DNA from: Candidatus Methylomirabilota bacterium
GTDB taxonomy: Bacteria > Methylomirabilota > Methylomirabilia > Rokubacteriales > CSP1-6
DNA: 64,000 nucleotides
Assembly: GCA_035764725.1 (NCBI GenBank)
Contig: DASTYT010000098.1
Coordinates: forward strand, 1 to 64,000
Direction: 5' to 3'
The notes under the pieces were generated by a model. The model worked only from the letters and a program-made list of their open reading frames with translations, ran no database searches and had not been told where the DNA came from. The position numbers were made by a program, and so were the translations under genes. Shown here in pieces: positions 1 to 11,670 of the stretch (position 1 is the stretch's first letter; each line of letters opens with the position of its first letter).

Positions 1-1
1 C

Positions 2-163
2 ACCGAAGAGCTGCGTGAGATGATCCTGCGCAACGCCCCCACCGCGGAGATCCGCGAGATGGCGCTGTCGCAGGGCATGAAGACCCTCCGGCAGAACGCG
101 CTCCAGAAGGTCCTCGACGGCGTCACCACCATCGAGGAAGTGCTGCGGGTGACGGTGAGCTAA
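2..163 (+). CDS. pilB: Type IV pilus assembly ATPase PilB, C-terminal end (partial)
   Basis: The last 53 codons of a gene that begins before the window. The reading frame is open from base 2 to the TAA at 161-163. The peptide has the usual tail of GspE/PilB extension ATPases: a stretch like LREMILRNAPTAEIREMA, then a TLRQNAL-type segment, then a run ending GVTTIEEVLRVT. In this family that tail lies after the arginine-rich catalytic core. The gene lies 64 bases upstream of pilT and so heads the pilB-pilT-pilC-pilS-pilR order. No catalytic motif is inside the window, so the call rests on the tail sequence and on context. Confidence 0.85.
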   Translation, partial: TEELREMILRNAPTAEIREMALSQGMKTLRQNALQKVLDGVTTIEEVLRVTVS

Positions 164-227
164 CGCTCGCACGCTCGGGCCGTCGTGGGCGACCGCGCGC
201 CGAGCAGACAGAGGACACGAGGACACC

Positions 228-1364
228 ATGGCCGCGACGATGCACGACCTCTTGACGATCATGATCGACCGTGGGGCGTCCGATCTGCACATCACCACCG
301 GGACCTACCCGCAGATCCGCCAGAACGGCAAGCTCCAGCCGCTCACCGAGTTCGAGCAGCTGACGCCCCAGGACAGCCAGCGCCTCGCCTACAGCGTGCT
401 CAACGAGGGCCAGAAGCAGAAGTTCGAGGAGGAGAACGAGCTCGATCTCTCCTTCGGCATCCAGGGCCTCGCGCGCTTCCGGTGCAACGTCTACCGTCAG
501 CGCGGCGCGGTGGCCGCGGCCATCCGCGTCATCCCCATCAAGATCCGGACGTTCGGCGAGCTGAACCTCCCGTCGATCGTCGAGCAGATGGCCGAGCGCC
601 CGAAGGGCTTGGTGCTCGTGACCGGCCCCACCGGCTCGGGTAAGTCCACGACGCTCGCCGCGATGATCGACAAGATCAACTCGGAGCGCAGCGAGCACAT
701 CATGACCATCGAGGACCCGATCGAGTTCGTCCACCAGCACAAGCGGTGTCTCGTCAACCAGCGCGAGGTCTTCTCGGACACGCAGTCGTTCAAGAACGCG
801 CTGAAGTCCATCCTCCGCCAGGACCCGGACGTCGTGCTCGTCGGTGAGATGCGCGACCTCGAGACGATCGCGGCCGCCCTGACCATCGCGGAGACCGGTC
901 ACCTCACCCTGGGCACCCTCCACACGAACTCCTGCGCGCAGACCATGAACCGGATCATCGACGTGTTCCCCACGAGCCAGCAGGCGCAGGTACGCGCCCA
1001 GCTCTCGCTGGTGCTGGAGGGCGTCCTCTCGCAGCAACTCATCCCCACCGCCGACGGCCGCGGCCGCGCGATGGCGCTCGAGATCATGGTCACCACCCCC
1101 GCCATCCGGAACCTCATCCGCGAGGAGAAGATCCACCAGATCTATTCCTCGATGCAGGCGGGTCAGAAGTTCGGCATGCAGACGATGAATCAGGCGCTCG
1201 TCGATCTGATACTGAAGCGCCGCATCTCCAGAGAGGAAGCGTTGAACCGCAGCACGCTACCCGAGGAGCTCGAGCAGCTGCTGAAGTCAGCGGGCGCGGG
1301 AGCGCCCGCCCCGGCGCCCGCGGTGGGCGCGGCCAGCGGCGGCTCGCCGTTCGGGCGGCGGTAG
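228..1364 (+). CDS. pilT: Type IV pilus retraction ATPase PilT
   Basis: A 378-aa hexameric ATPase that powers pilus retraction from the cytoplasmic face of the inner membrane. Visible motifs are Walker A GPTGSGKST (133-141), the Asp box IEDPIEF (161-167), Walker B DVVLVGEMRD (201-210) and the His box GHLTLGTLHTNS (224-235). The N-terminal 100 residues form the PAS-like domain of the family. Residues from about 350 on are an Ala/Pro/Gly-rich tail, slightly longer than in E. coli-type PilT (about 350 aa). It sits between pilB and pilC, 27 bases before pilC, consistent with one transcript. The start at 228 is the first ATG of an otherwise good N-terminus; ATG 240 is an alternative. Confidence 0.95.
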   Translation: MAATMHDLLTIMIDRGASDLHITTGTYPQIRQNGKLQPLTEFEQLTPQDSQRLAYSVLNEGQKQKFEEENELDLSFGIQGLARFRCNVYRQRGAVAAAIRVIPIKIRTFGELNLPSIVEQMAERPKGLVLVTGPTGSGKSTTLAAMIDKINSERSEHIMTIEDPIEFVHQHKRCLVNQREVFSDTQSFKNALKSILRQDPDVVLVGEMRDLETIAAALTIAETGHLTLGTLHTNSCAQTMNRIIDVFPTSQQAQVRAQLSLVLEGVLSQQLIPTADGRGRAMALEIMVTTPAIRNLIREEKIHQIYSSMQAGQKFGMQTMNQALVDLILKRRISREEALNRSTLPEELEQLLKSAGAGAPAPAPAVGAASGGSPFGRR

Positions 1365-1391
1365 GGCCCGCACCGAGGAGGGAGATTCGGA

Positions 1392-2591
1392 ATGCCAACG
1401 TTCACCTACACCGGACGAGGCACCCGGGGCATCATCAACGGGGAGATCGACGCGGCCGACCGCACCACGGCCGTCGGCGAGCTTCGCAACCGCGCGATCC
1501 TCGTGACCAAAATCAGCGAGAAGGCGGGCGGCAAGACCGTCGTGAAGTTCGGCGGTAAGGTCAGCGACAAGGAGCTGGCCATCTTCACTCGCCAGTTCTC
1601 GACCATGGTCGACGCGGGCCTGCCCCTCGTGCAGTGTCTGAACATCCTCGCCGAGCAGAGCGAGTCGAAGACGCTGCGGGGCGTCACCGCGAACGTGGCG
1701 CGCCAGGTTGAGGCCGGCTCCACCCTCGCCGACGCTCTCCGGCGCCACCCGCGTACCTTCGACGACCTCTTCACGAACCTCGTCCAGGTCGGTGAGACGG
1801 GCGGTATCCTCGATACCGTCCTCCAGCGCCTGTCGCAGTACATCGAAAAAGCGGCCGCGTTGAAGAGAAAAGTCAAGGCGGCCATGATCTATCCGGCCAC
1901 AATCATCGGCGTGGCCTTCCTCGTCGTCATCTTCATGCTGACCTTCGTCATCCCGACCTTCGCGGCGATGTTCAAGGGTCTAGGCGCGGAGCTCCCGCTG
2001 CCGACGCAGATCGTCCTCTGGTGCTCCGACTTCGTCCGCGGCTACATCCTGCTCATCATCGCCGCCATCGCCGGCGCGGTGTACATGCTGCGGCGCTACT
2101 ACAAGACCGAGAATGGCAAGTCCGCCATCGACGCCCTCCTGCTCAAGCTCCCGATCTTCGGTACCCTGATCCGGAAGGTGGCGGTGGCCCGGTTCACCCG
2201 GACCTTCGGGACCCTGGTCTCGTCAGGCGTGCCTATCCTCGAGGGCCTGCGCATCACCGCGAGGACCGCGGGCAACAAGGTCGTGGAGAAGGCGGTCATG
2301 CAGTGCCGCGCCGCGGTCACCGCGGGTAAGACCCTCGCCGAGCCCCTCAAGGCCTCGGGCGTGTTCCCGCCCATGGTGACGCAGATGATCTCGGTCGGTG
2401 AGCAGACGGGTGCGCTCGACGCCATGCTCGGGAAGATCGCCGACTTCTACGACGACGAGGTGGATACCGCGGTGGGCGCCCTCACCGCCCTCCTCGAGCC
2501 TCTGATGATCGTCATCCTCGGCGTGATCATCGGTGGTCTCGTGGTGGCGATGTATCTGCCGATCTTCCGGCTGGTCACGCTCATCAAGTAG
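1392..2591 (+). CDS. pilC: Type IV pilus inner-membrane platform protein PilC
   Basis: A 399-aa member of the GspF/PilC family, the inner-membrane platform on which PilB and PilT act. It has two T2SF domains (roughly residues 70-190 and 275-395), each starting with the characteristic FTRQFSTMVDAGLPL or FTRTFGTLVSSGVPI type segment. Hydrophobic segments lie near 170-190, 215-235 and 370-395. The N-terminus MPTFTYTGRG is typical of the family. A Shine-Dalgarno (GGAGGGAG) lies just before the ATG. It ends six bases before pilS. Confidence 0.95.
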   Translation: MPTFTYTGRGTRGIINGEIDAADRTTAVGELRNRAILVTKISEKAGGKTVVKFGGKVSDKELAIFTRQFSTMVDAGLPLVQCLNILAEQSESKTLRGVTANVARQVEAGSTLADALRRHPRTFDDLFTNLVQVGETGGILDTVLQRLSQYIEKAAALKRKVKAAMIYPATIIGVAFLVVIFMLTFVIPTFAAMFKGLGAELPLPTQIVLWCSDFVRGYILLIIAAIAGAVYMLRRYYKTENGKSAIDALLLKLPIFGTLIRKVAVARFTRTFGTLVSSGVPILEGLRITARTAGNKVVEKAVMQCRAAVTAGKTLAEPLKASGVFPPMVTQMISVGEQTGALDAMLGKIADFYDDEVDTAVGALTALLEPLMIVILGVIIGGLVVAMYLPIFRLVTLIK

Positions 2592-2597
2592 CCGACC

Positions 2598-4235
2598 GTG
2601 CCGCTGTCAGGGCCGAGATCAGGCCTCCGCGGGCTGGGCTGGGCTCGGCTCCTGATGGCGGCGCTCGTGCTCGGAGCCGCGCTGTGGCTCCGCTACGCGG
2701 GCGCCTTCCCGTTCCCGCTCCCGCTCTTCCTCCTCGCCACGCTGGGGACCGCCCTGTCCTCGGTGCCGCTCATCACCGGCTGGGCCGACGCCTGGGGCGG
2801 CCGCCACTTCGCGTGGCTCCTCGTGGCCCTGGATTCGGTGCTCGTCACCGCCATCGTCACCACGAGCGGCGGCCCGCGGTCGCTGTTCACCTTCCTCTAC
2901 GTCCTCGGCGTGATGGAGGGCTGCTTCCTGCTCTCGCGGCTGGGCGGCCTGGTGGTGGCCGGCCTCTCGAGCCTGCTCTACGTGGGCCTCGTGGTCGGGC
3001 GCACCATCCTGCCCCTCTCCTCCCTCCTCGAGCCGGGCGAGTCCACCGCCCTCGAGGTGCTCTCGGTGTTCCTCAACGCGGGCGTGCTGCTCGTGAGCGC
3101 GATCGTGGCCGGCTCCATGGCCGAGCGCTACCAGCTCGCCCAGGCGAGCCTGGAGGCCCAACAGCGGCACCTCTCGGACGTTCAGGCGTTCCGCGACCTC
3201 ATCTTCCAGTCGGTCGGCACCGGGCTCATCGCGGTGGGGCCGGACGGCCGCATCACCGCCTTCAACCGCGCGGCCGAGGCCATCACCGGCCTGCCCGCCG
3301 ATGCCGCGCTAGGTGAGCCATTTCCGCGCGTCTTCGGCGAAGAAGTCGATCTCGAGCGCGTGCGCTCGGCGGTGAGCGCGCGCGAGGGCCAGTCCCAGCG
3401 CTACGAGATCCACCTCCGCCGCCGCGATGGCCGTTCGGTGCCCGTGGGCATCTCGTTCTGGCTGCTGCGCTCGGGGGAAGGCGACGCGATCGGGCTCATC
3501 GGCGTGTGCCAGGATCTCTCGTCGATCAAGCAGATGGAAGAGCGCATGCGCCAGGCCGACCGGCTCGCCGCGCTCGGCCGGATGTCCGCCAACATCGCCC
3601 ACGAGATCCGCAATCCGCTGGCGTCGGTGTCAGGCGCCATCGAGGTGCTCGCGCGCGATATTCCGTCCGATCCCACGCGCGATCGGCTCGTCGAGATCGT
3701 GCTGAGCGAGTCGGCGCGGCTCAACCACCTCATCTCGGACTTCCTCGAGTACGCGCGGCCGGCGCCCCTTGTCCCCACCGAGATCAACGCGACCAAGGTG
3801 CTCGACGACGTCGTGGTGCTGCTCGAGCACCGCCACCTACCCGACAATCTCAAGGTCATCCGCGAGTACGGCGAAACCCTGATGGTCCGCGCCGACCCCC
3901 AGCAGCTGCGCCAGGCCATCTGGAACCTCTGCCTCAACGCGGTACAGTCGATGCCGTCGGGGGGTGAGCTCCGCGTGGGCGGCCGCGTGGTCGGAGGGGA
4001 GGGACGCGCCGGCCGCGTGCAGATCTGGATCGGGGACACCGGCTCCGGCATCGCCGAAACGGACCTCCCGCACATCTTCGAACCCTTCTACTCGACCAAG
4101 CCGGAAGGGAGCGGCCTGGGCCTCGCCATGGTCTATCGGGTGGTCCAGGAGCACGGCGGAGACATCGACGTGCGCAGCGCCCCGCGTGGGGGGACGACCT
4201 TCACGCTCGGCTTGCCGGGCGTCGCGGCGGCGTAG
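2598..4235 (+). CDS. pilS: Sensor histidine kinase PilS (two-component, pilus regulation)
   Basis: A 545-aa membrane histidine kinase. It has about six hydrophobic segments in residues 15-175, a short linker, a PAS domain (about 197-315), the phosphoacceptor H-box IAHEIRNPLAS with His335, then a HATPase domain with an N-box (NLCLNAVQS) and GDTGSGI. The order matches PilS proteins, which sense the inner-membrane pilin pool and phosphorylate PilR. The start used is GTG 2598, seven bases after the pilC stop; no strong Shine-Dalgarno is seen, so a start a few codons later (ATG at residue 20) is possible. It lies 54 bases upstream of pilR. Confidence 0.9.
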   Translation: MPLSGPRSGLRGLGWARLLMAALVLGAALWLRYAGAFPFPLPLFLLATLGTALSSVPLITGWADAWGGRHFAWLLVALDSVLVTAIVTTSGGPRSLFTFLYVLGVMEGCFLLSRLGGLVVAGLSSLLYVGLVVGRTILPLSSLLEPGESTALEVLSVFLNAGVLLVSAIVAGSMAERYQLAQASLEAQQRHLSDVQAFRDLIFQSVGTGLIAVGPDGRITAFNRAAEAITGLPADAALGEPFPRVFGEEVDLERVRSAVSAREGQSQRYEIHLRRRDGRSVPVGISFWLLRSGEGDAIGLIGVCQDLSSIKQMEERMRQADRLAALGRMSANIAHEIRNPLASVSGAIEVLARDIPSDPTRDRLVEIVLSESARLNHLISDFLEYARPAPLVPTEINATKVLDDVVVLLEHRHLPDNLKVIREYGETLMVRADPQQLRQAIWNLCLNAVQSMPSGGELRVGGRVVGGEGRAGRVQIWIGDTGSGIAETDLPHIFEPFYSTKPEGSGLGLAMVYRVVQEHGGDIDVRSAPRGGTTFTLGLPGVAAA

Positions 4236-4289
4236 CGTGATGCGAGGGCTCTCGGGGCCCTGCATGCTAGGCTAGGAGCGGCGAACCCC

Positions 4290-5684
<1,395 letters not shown>

Positions 5685-5750
5685 CAATTCACGTATTTCG
5701 GCTGACAGGATCCGTCAGATCTTTCCTCGAACCCATGGTGCTCACACGTA

Positions 5751-5766
5751 GCGAAAAATCTTTCGC
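5751..5766. promoter_or_regulatory. Inverted repeat upstream of the pilin promoter (possible activator site or weak pilR terminator)
   Basis: GCGAAA (5751-5756), spacer AATC, TTTCGC (5761-5766): a perfect 6-bp inverted repeat about 105 bases upstream of the sigma-54 -24 element. That distance suits an enhancer site for PilR. It could instead be a short transcription-attenuating hairpin after pilR, but it has no U-tract. Weak evidence. Confidence 0.3.
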
Positions 5767-5868
5767 AGCGAACAAAATCAACGAGATACGCCTCGGAGTC
5801 CTGCGGTATCCCGTGGATTCTCACGCGTCGAAGTGGGTTCCTTCTCGATTTCGGACCGCAATGGACGG

Positions 5869-5884
5869 TGGCACCCCCCGTGCA
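5869..5884 (+). promoter_or_regulatory. Sigma-54 promoter of the pilin operon
   Basis: TGGCACCCCCCGTGCA: the -24 GG (5870-5871) and -12 GC (5882-5883) are separated by exactly 10 bases, and 10 of 11 bases fit TGGCAC-N5-TTGCA (only the first T of TTGCA differs). Predicted transcription start is about 5895, giving a leader of about 65 bases before the first pilin. This agrees with known sigma-54/PilR control of pilin genes and with the adjacent pilS-pilR. Confidence 0.8.
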
Positions 5885-5960
5885 TTCTCACAAGCTCGGC
5901 CGGCGCTGATCGCCGGCTGCACCTCAACCACGAGCGACACATAACGGGGGAAACAAAAAA

Positions 5961-6365
<405 letters not shown>

Positions 6366-6383
6366 CGACATTCACGCACAGCA

Positions 6384-6409
6384 GGGGGAGGGGCGAAAGC
6401 CCCTCCCCC
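6384..6409 (+). other. Intergenic RNA hairpin after pilin copy 1
   Basis: GGGGGAGGGGC (6384-6394), loop GAAA, GCCCCTCCCCC (6399-6409): an 11-bp perfect stem closed by a GNRA tetraloop, 19 bases after the stop. No U-tract follows (the next bases are ATATCGATATA), so it looks more like a partial terminator, attenuator or RNA-stability element than a full terminator. Confidence 0.65.
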
Positions 6410-6434
6410 ATATCGATATAGAGGAGAGAAGAGA

Positions 6435-6839
<405 letters not shown>

Positions 6840-6857
6840 TGACGTTCACGCAGACCT

Positions 6858-6883
6858 GGGGGAGGGGCGAGAGCCCCTCCCCC
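6858..6883 (+). other. Intergenic RNA hairpin after pilin copy 2
   Basis: GGGGGAGGGGC (6858-6868), loop GAGA, GCCCCTCCCCC (6873-6883): the same 11-bp stem as after copy 1, again with a GNRA loop and again without a U-tract (followed by GTAAAAC). Confidence 0.65.
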
Positions 6884-6969
6884 GTAAAACTTCGCGCCTG
6901 GGCGAGCGCGTCGTACGATCGCTCCAGGCCGATCGAGACCTCCACCCACTCATCCAGGGGAGATTAAGC

Positions 6970-7374
<405 letters not shown>

Positions 7375-7393
7375 TTACCTTCAGGCACACCAA

Positions 7394-7427
7394 GGGGGAG
7401 GAGCGAGCGCTCCTCCCCCCTTTTTTT
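7394..7427 (+). terminator. Rho-independent terminator of the pilin operon
   Basis: GGGGGAGGAGC (7394-7404), loop GAGC, GCTCCTCCCCC (7409-7419), then C and seven T (7421-7427). It is the third of three related hairpins and the only one with a U-tract. On the other strand it may also weakly end the convergent dehydrogenase transcript. Confidence 0.9.
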
Positions 7428-7440
7428 GGTCCTCCGCGCC

Positions 7441-8553
7441 TCAGTTCGGGACGATGGCCGCGCGCGTCACGTGCCCCTTGTCCTGCTGGGTGAAGGCCTC
7501 GTTGATCTCCTCCAGCGGGAACTTGTGAGAGACGACGCGGCCCCATGGGTACTTCGTGAGGGTGCGGCGCATGAGGTCGAGCGCGCCGCGGAGATGCTCC
7601 GCCTCGTAGTGGGCGAGACCGATGATGCGGCGGTTGCCGAAGATGATCCACGAGGGATCGAACTCGGCCTTCCATCCCACGTTGATGTTGCCCACCTCGA
7701 GGTAGGTGCCCTCGGGCGCGGTCATCCGCAGGCCCTCGTCCACCACGCCGGGATGGCCGACCAGCTCGAGCACGACGTCACCGCCCCAGCCGTCGGTGAG
7801 CTTCTTCACGCGTTCGATGCGCTCCGCGGGTGTCGAGTCGCGCCGCATGTCCACCACGTCGGTGGCACCGAACTGCTTGGCCAGCTCGAGGCGCTCGTCG
7901 ATCCCGTCGATGACGATGACCTGGCTGGCGCCCATCTCGCGCGCCACCGCGCAGGCGTAGACGCCGAGCCCGCCCGCGCCCTGCACGACCACGGTCTGGC
8001 CGGCGCGGAGCGCGGCGATGTCGAGCCCCGCGTACACCTGGGTGTACGCGCAGTTGATGCCCGCGGCCATCTCGTCGGTGATCTCAGAGCCGAGCTTGAA
8101 TACCGCGTGATTGGGCCGGAGGTAGAAGTACTGGCCGAAGCCGCCCTGAAAGTGCGGCCACACCTCGCAGGATACGAGCCAGTTGGCCTGCCGCACCGGG
8201 CACGACTTGAACTGGCGGCGCAGGCACGCCTTGCACCGCCCACACGGGAAGAAGTAGCGGTACAGCACGCGATCGCCCACGACGAGAGGCTGGCCCGCGG
8301 TGTCGGTGGTGACGCCGGGGCCGAGCTTGGCCACCGTGCCCACGTGCTCGTGGCCGGTGTTGAGCGGCAGCGGGCGGCCCATCTTCTTGTAGTCCTGCTC
8401 GCCGCGCCAGTAGTGCATATCCGAGCCGCACACGTTGGCGAGGGCGATCTTGATGAGCATGGCGCCCGGCTCGGGCTCGGGCACGGGGTACTCACGGATC
8501 TCGAACGGGGTGCCGGTGCCGTGGAAGACGGCGAGACGCGCGGTGTCGGGCAT
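7441..8553 (-). CDS. Zinc-dependent alcohol dehydrogenase (MDR family)
   Basis: 370 aa. GroES-like N-terminal domain with catalytic-zinc ligands Cys42 and His68-Glu69 (GHEHVG), a structural-zinc cluster Cys104, Cys107, Cys110 and Cys118, and a Rossmann fold with QGAGGLGVYA (191-200). This is the threonine/sorbitol/alcohol dehydrogenase superfamily; the substrate cannot be told from sequence. The start is ATG 8553, preceded by GAGAGGAGCACCCC; the longer open frame to 8796 lies inside the upstream gene. It is the last gene of a minus-strand run, 13 bases after the FMN enzyme, suggesting consecutive oxidation steps of a hydroxylated substrate. Confidence 0.9.
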   Translation of the reverse strand: MPDTARLAVFHGTGTPFEIREYPVPEPEPGAMLIKIALANVCGSDMHYWRGEQDYKKMGRPLPLNTGHEHVGTVAKLGPGVTTDTAGQPLVVGDRVLYRYFFPCGRCKACLRRQFKSCPVRQANWLVSCEVWPHFQGGFGQYFYLRPNHAVFKLGSEITDEMAAGINCAYTQVYAGLDIAALRAGQTVVVQGAGGLGVYACAVAREMGASQVIVIDGIDERLELAKQFGATDVVDMRRDSTPAERIERVKKLTDGWGGDVVLELVGHPGVVDEGLRMTAPEGTYLEVGNINVGWKAEFDPSWIIFGNRRIIGLAHYEAEHLRGALDLMRRTLTKYPWGRVVSHKFPLEEINEAFTQQDKGHVTRAAIVPN

Positions 8554-8566
8554 GGGGTGCTCCTCT

Positions 8567-9649
8567 CTAGTAGCCTTCGCCGAGCAGCGGGAAGGCGCTG
8601 GTCGCGTGGGGGAGACCGACGGGTGTGGCGGGGCGGAGATAGCTGGGGTCGAGCTGCGAGAGCTTCGTGACGCCGAGTAGGCCCATGGCGATGCGTACCT
8701 CCTCCTCGAGGAGCTCGAGCGTGCGGACCAGGCCGGGCGCCCCCGCGGCGGCGAGGCCGCAGCAGGGCAGGCGGCCGAGACCGACGACCTGGGCACCGAG
8801 GGCGATCGCCTTCACCACGTCGGTCCCGCGGTAGTAGCCGCCATCCACGAAGATGGTGGCGCGCCCGCCCACCGCCGCCACCACCTCGGGCAGCACGTCG
8901 GTGCTGCCCGCGCCGTGATCCAGCTGGCGCCCGCCGTGATTGGACACGTACACGCCGTCCACGCCGTGCTCCACGGCGATGGTCGCGTCCTCCGCGGTGG
9001 CGATGCCCTTGAGGATGAGCGGGATGGAGTGCCGGTCCTTGAAGCGCTTGACCTGCTCCCACGACAGCGCCGCCTGGAAGTCCACCCCGGTGACGTTCTG
9101 GCGCCACGGCTTCACGAAGCGACGGGCGAGGTCGCGCTCCCGCCGGCTGTACATGGCGGTGTCCACCGTCATGCAGAACGCGGCGTAGCCGTGGTTGATC
9201 GCGCGCTTGACGTGATCGTCCACGAACTGGTCGTCGCCGCGCACGTAGAGCTGGAAGATGCGAAAGTTGTCCGCGGCGGCCGCGGTGGCCTCGAGACCAG
9301 GGTTGCACGCGGAGGAGAGCATCTGGGGCACGCCGAACTCGCCCGAGCCGATGGCGGCGGTGGCGCCGCCGCCCGGCGCGAACGACTCGATGGAGCCGAT
9401 GGGCGCCAGCATCACCGGCAGACGCACCCGGCGGCCGAAGAGGGTGGAGGACGGATCCACCCCGCGCACGTCCCGGAGCACGCGCGGACGGAAGGCGAGA
9501 GAGTCCAGCGCCTGCCGGTTGCGGCGCAGCGTAGTCTCGGTCTCGGTGCCGCCCATGAGGTAATCCCACGGACCCGGCGCCAGGTTGTGCCGCGCCGCCT
9601 TGACGATCTCGTGCAGGGTCTGGAACCGCTCGGCCAGATTCGACGTCAT
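8567..9649 (-). CDS. FMN-dependent alpha-hydroxy acid dehydrogenase/oxidase (lactate/glycolate/mandelate family)
   Basis: 360-aa TIM barrel. It carries the family signature SNHGGRQLD (236-244) with catalytic His238 and substrate Arg241, and an FMN-binding Lys214 in LILKGI. The N-terminal segment (RHNLAPGPWDYLMGG) and GLGR near residue 287 also match the family, which oxidises 2-hydroxy acids to 2-oxo acids. Position 238-244 and total length fit lactate or glycolate oxidase-type enzymes; the exact substrate is open. It overlaps the upstream hydrolase by 4 bases (ATGA), so the two are translationally coupled. Confidence 0.9.
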   Translation of the reverse strand: MTSNLAERFQTLHEIVKAARHNLAPGPWDYLMGGTETETTLRRNRQALDSLAFRPRVLRDVRGVDPSSTLFGRRVRLPVMLAPIGSIESFAPGGGATAAIGSGEFGVPQMLSSACNPGLEATAAAADNFRIFQLYVRGDDQFVDDHVKRAINHGYAAFCMTVDTAMYSRRERDLARRFVKPWRQNVTGVDFQAALSWEQVKRFKDRHSIPLILKGIATAEDATIAVEHGVDGVYVSNHGGRQLDHGAGSTDVLPEVVAAVGGRATIFVDGGYYRGTDVVKAIALGAQVVGLGRLPCCGLAAAGAPGLVRTLELLEEEVRIAMGLLGVTKLSQLDPSYLRPATPVGLPHATSAFPLLGEGY

Positions 9650-11661
9650 GACTCTCCTCGATGCAGGCGGTCTGGATCGGAGAAAGGGTGATCCCAGAAG
9701 CGCGCGGCCGTCGCCACGGAGAGCTCGATGTCCTCCTCGAGGAGGTAGCCGGCCCGGGCGAGGAGGACGGCGGCCTCCCGCACGCGTGAGAGGTAGTCCG
9801 CGCGGGATGCATAGCGTTCCTCGAGAGAAGGCCGGGGATCGCCGGAGGCCTCGCGCTCCGCGCGGGTGCGCGGGAAGGGCAGCGTCGCGCCGCCGAACAC
9901 GAGGAGCTGCTCGGCTCCGCCGATATCGGGATGCCGGAGCGTCCAGCCCGTGTGGGTCGCCACCGGCACCGTCAGCTCGGGCAGCACGATTCCCGCGACC
10001 TCGTTGCCGTCGGCGTCCACCGCGGAGACGAGCGAGCCGAAGGCGCGGCCCGGCTTCGGCGGCAGCGTCGCCCAGTCGAGGCGGCGCGGCTTGGCGTGGT
10101 GCGGGAGGTAGTGCGCGTGAGGAATGGCGGCGAACACGTGGGCCAGCCGCTCCGGCGGCACCGCGGTGCCATCGGCGAGGCGCGGGTGCTGGCTCGGCGG
10201 CGGCTCCACGTCCTCGGTGACCCAGCGGTCGAGATTCACGAGGCCGGCGCGGAGCAGCGGGGAGTAGTCCACGATCCCGCGGAGATTCTGGGATTTGTCG
10301 ACCGCGCCGGTGGGGTCGGCGGGCGCGATCTGGATGTCACTGGGCGGCCAGATCCCGAGGCCATGCTCGGTGCCGGCGTAGTGGTACACGCGCACGTTGG
10401 GGCCGTGGGCCATGTCGCGCTCGCCGTCGGGGTCCGTGTGCACCAGCGAGGCGTCGCCGCGGTGATACTCGGCCGACGTGTTGGTATAGAAGGCGCGCAG
10501 GCGGCTGCCGCGCGCGTCCAGCCGCGCGTGAAGGGCATCCTTCATGCCGGTGTCCCGGTCCGTTGCCGGCTGATCGGAGAACGGGAAGAGATGCATCATC
10601 ATGTGGTTGCGGTCCTTTGAGTTCTGGCCGAAGCGCTGGTTGAACTCGCCTCGCATCCCGCCCGCCACGTTGGCGAAGATCCCGTCGAAGGCTTCGCGCC
10701 CCGCCTCGTCGAGGTTCAGATCCTCGTAGGCGAACGTGCGCAGGAGCCGGCCCGTTTGCGACCGCCCATACGCGTAAGCCCAACGTATGATGCCGGGCGC
10801 CGGGTTGCCCTCGGCGGCGCTGCCGTGCTTGAGCCACGACACCGCCTCGCGCAGCGCCGCCATCGAGAGGCCCAGCACCGGCGCGCCCTCGGCGGTGTAG
10901 GCGATCTGGTAGAGTCGCCCCTTGGCGAAGCCGCCGTCGAGGTGGATGTGGCGCGGATCGGGAATCACGCGCCCACTCTCCATTCGGGCAAAGCGCCATT
11001 GTTCGCGCGGGATGACCTCCGCCGGCCCGTCGGGCTGGTCGCGCACGGTCAGGAGCGCGTCGCGCTCGTCGAGATCCGCGGCGCGATAGGCGAGGTGGCC
11101 GCGGTCGGACAGCAGGAAATCGGACACGTCGCGCGCTGACTGGAGCTGCGTGTAGACGCGGCCGCGGAGCGGACGGCCCTCGACGTCGCGCGCCTCCGGG
11201 GCCTGCATGCGGTGGAGGCCGGCGATCTCGGGCACGTCGCACTGCCAGCCGCACGAGATCACCACCCAGCCGCGCTTCATGAGAAAGCCGTCGCCCACGT
11301 CGATGGGCGGGTTCGGGTCGGCGCCGGGGACGAAGGCCGGCCGGGTAGCGCGGTTGAAGTTCGGCACCGCGACGGTGTTGCCGCGATTGACGACGTCGAG
11401 CAGGACGCGTCCGCTGCACCGCGCCCGATTCACGGGCAGCAGGATCGACACGTCGCTCCACCATTCGACGCGGCCGGCCGCGCTGCGCGGGGCCAGCTCC
11501 ACGTCGGTGATGCGCCGGTTGGCGGCGTGGAGGGGATCGACGGCGAAGTGCAGCCGCCCCTTGAGCTCCTCGTAGGGCCCGACGTCACCGCCCGCGCCGC
11601 GGAACGGCGCGCCGCCGGCGAGAGGCCGCCGCATCATCACCTCGAAGCGGGTCACCGCCAT
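9646..11661 (-). CDS. Alpha/beta hydrolase domain protein (Abhydrolase_10/PF20091 type)
   Basis: 671 aa with no clear signal peptide. The segments DVVNRGN, GDGFLMKRGWVVISCGWQCD and the nucleophile-elbow-like GRSQTGRLLRTF are typical of the large alpha/beta hydrolase domain proteins (PF20091) common in aromatic- and terpenoid-degrading bacteria; a C-terminal HxH-like segment (PHAHYLP) is also visible. The function of this family is not established; esterase or lactonase activity is plausible. It sits in a tight run with an FMN hydroxyacid dehydrogenase and an alcohol dehydrogenase, which suggests catabolism of a hydroxylated ester or acid. The start at 11661 is the first ATG, 9 bases after the sirtuin stop. 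Confidence 0.75.
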   Translation of the reverse strand: MAVTRFEVMMRRPLAGGAPFRGAGGDVGPYEELKGRLHFAVDPLHAANRRITDVELAPRSAAGRVEWWSDVSILLPVNRARCSGRVLLDVVNRGNTVAVPNFNRATRPAFVPGADPNPPIDVGDGFLMKRGWVVISCGWQCDVPEIAGLHRMQAPEARDVEGRPLRGRVYTQLQSARDVSDFLLSDRGHLAYRAADLDERDALLTVRDQPDGPAEVIPREQWRFARMESGRVIPDPRHIHLDGGFAKGRLYQIAYTAEGAPVLGLSMAALREAVSWLKHGSAAEGNPAPGIIRWAYAYGRSQTGRLLRTFAYEDLNLDEAGREAFDGIFANVAGGMRGEFNQRFGQNSKDRNHMMMHLFPFSDQPATDRDTGMKDALHARLDARGSRLRAFYTNTSAEYHRGDASLVHTDPDGERDMAHGPNVRVYHYAGTEHGLGIWPPSDIQIAPADPTGAVDKSQNLRGIVDYSPLLRAGLVNLDRWVTEDVEPPPSQHPRLADGTAVPPERLAHVFAAIPHAHYLPHHAKPRRLDWATLPPKPGRAFGSLVSAVDADGNEVAGIVLPELTVPVATHTGWTLRHPDIGGAEQLLVFGGATLPFPRTRAEREASGDPRPSLEERYASRADYLSRVREAAVLLARAGYLLEEDIELSVATAARFWDHPFSDPDRLHRGES

Positions 11662-11670
11662 GGAAGGTCC

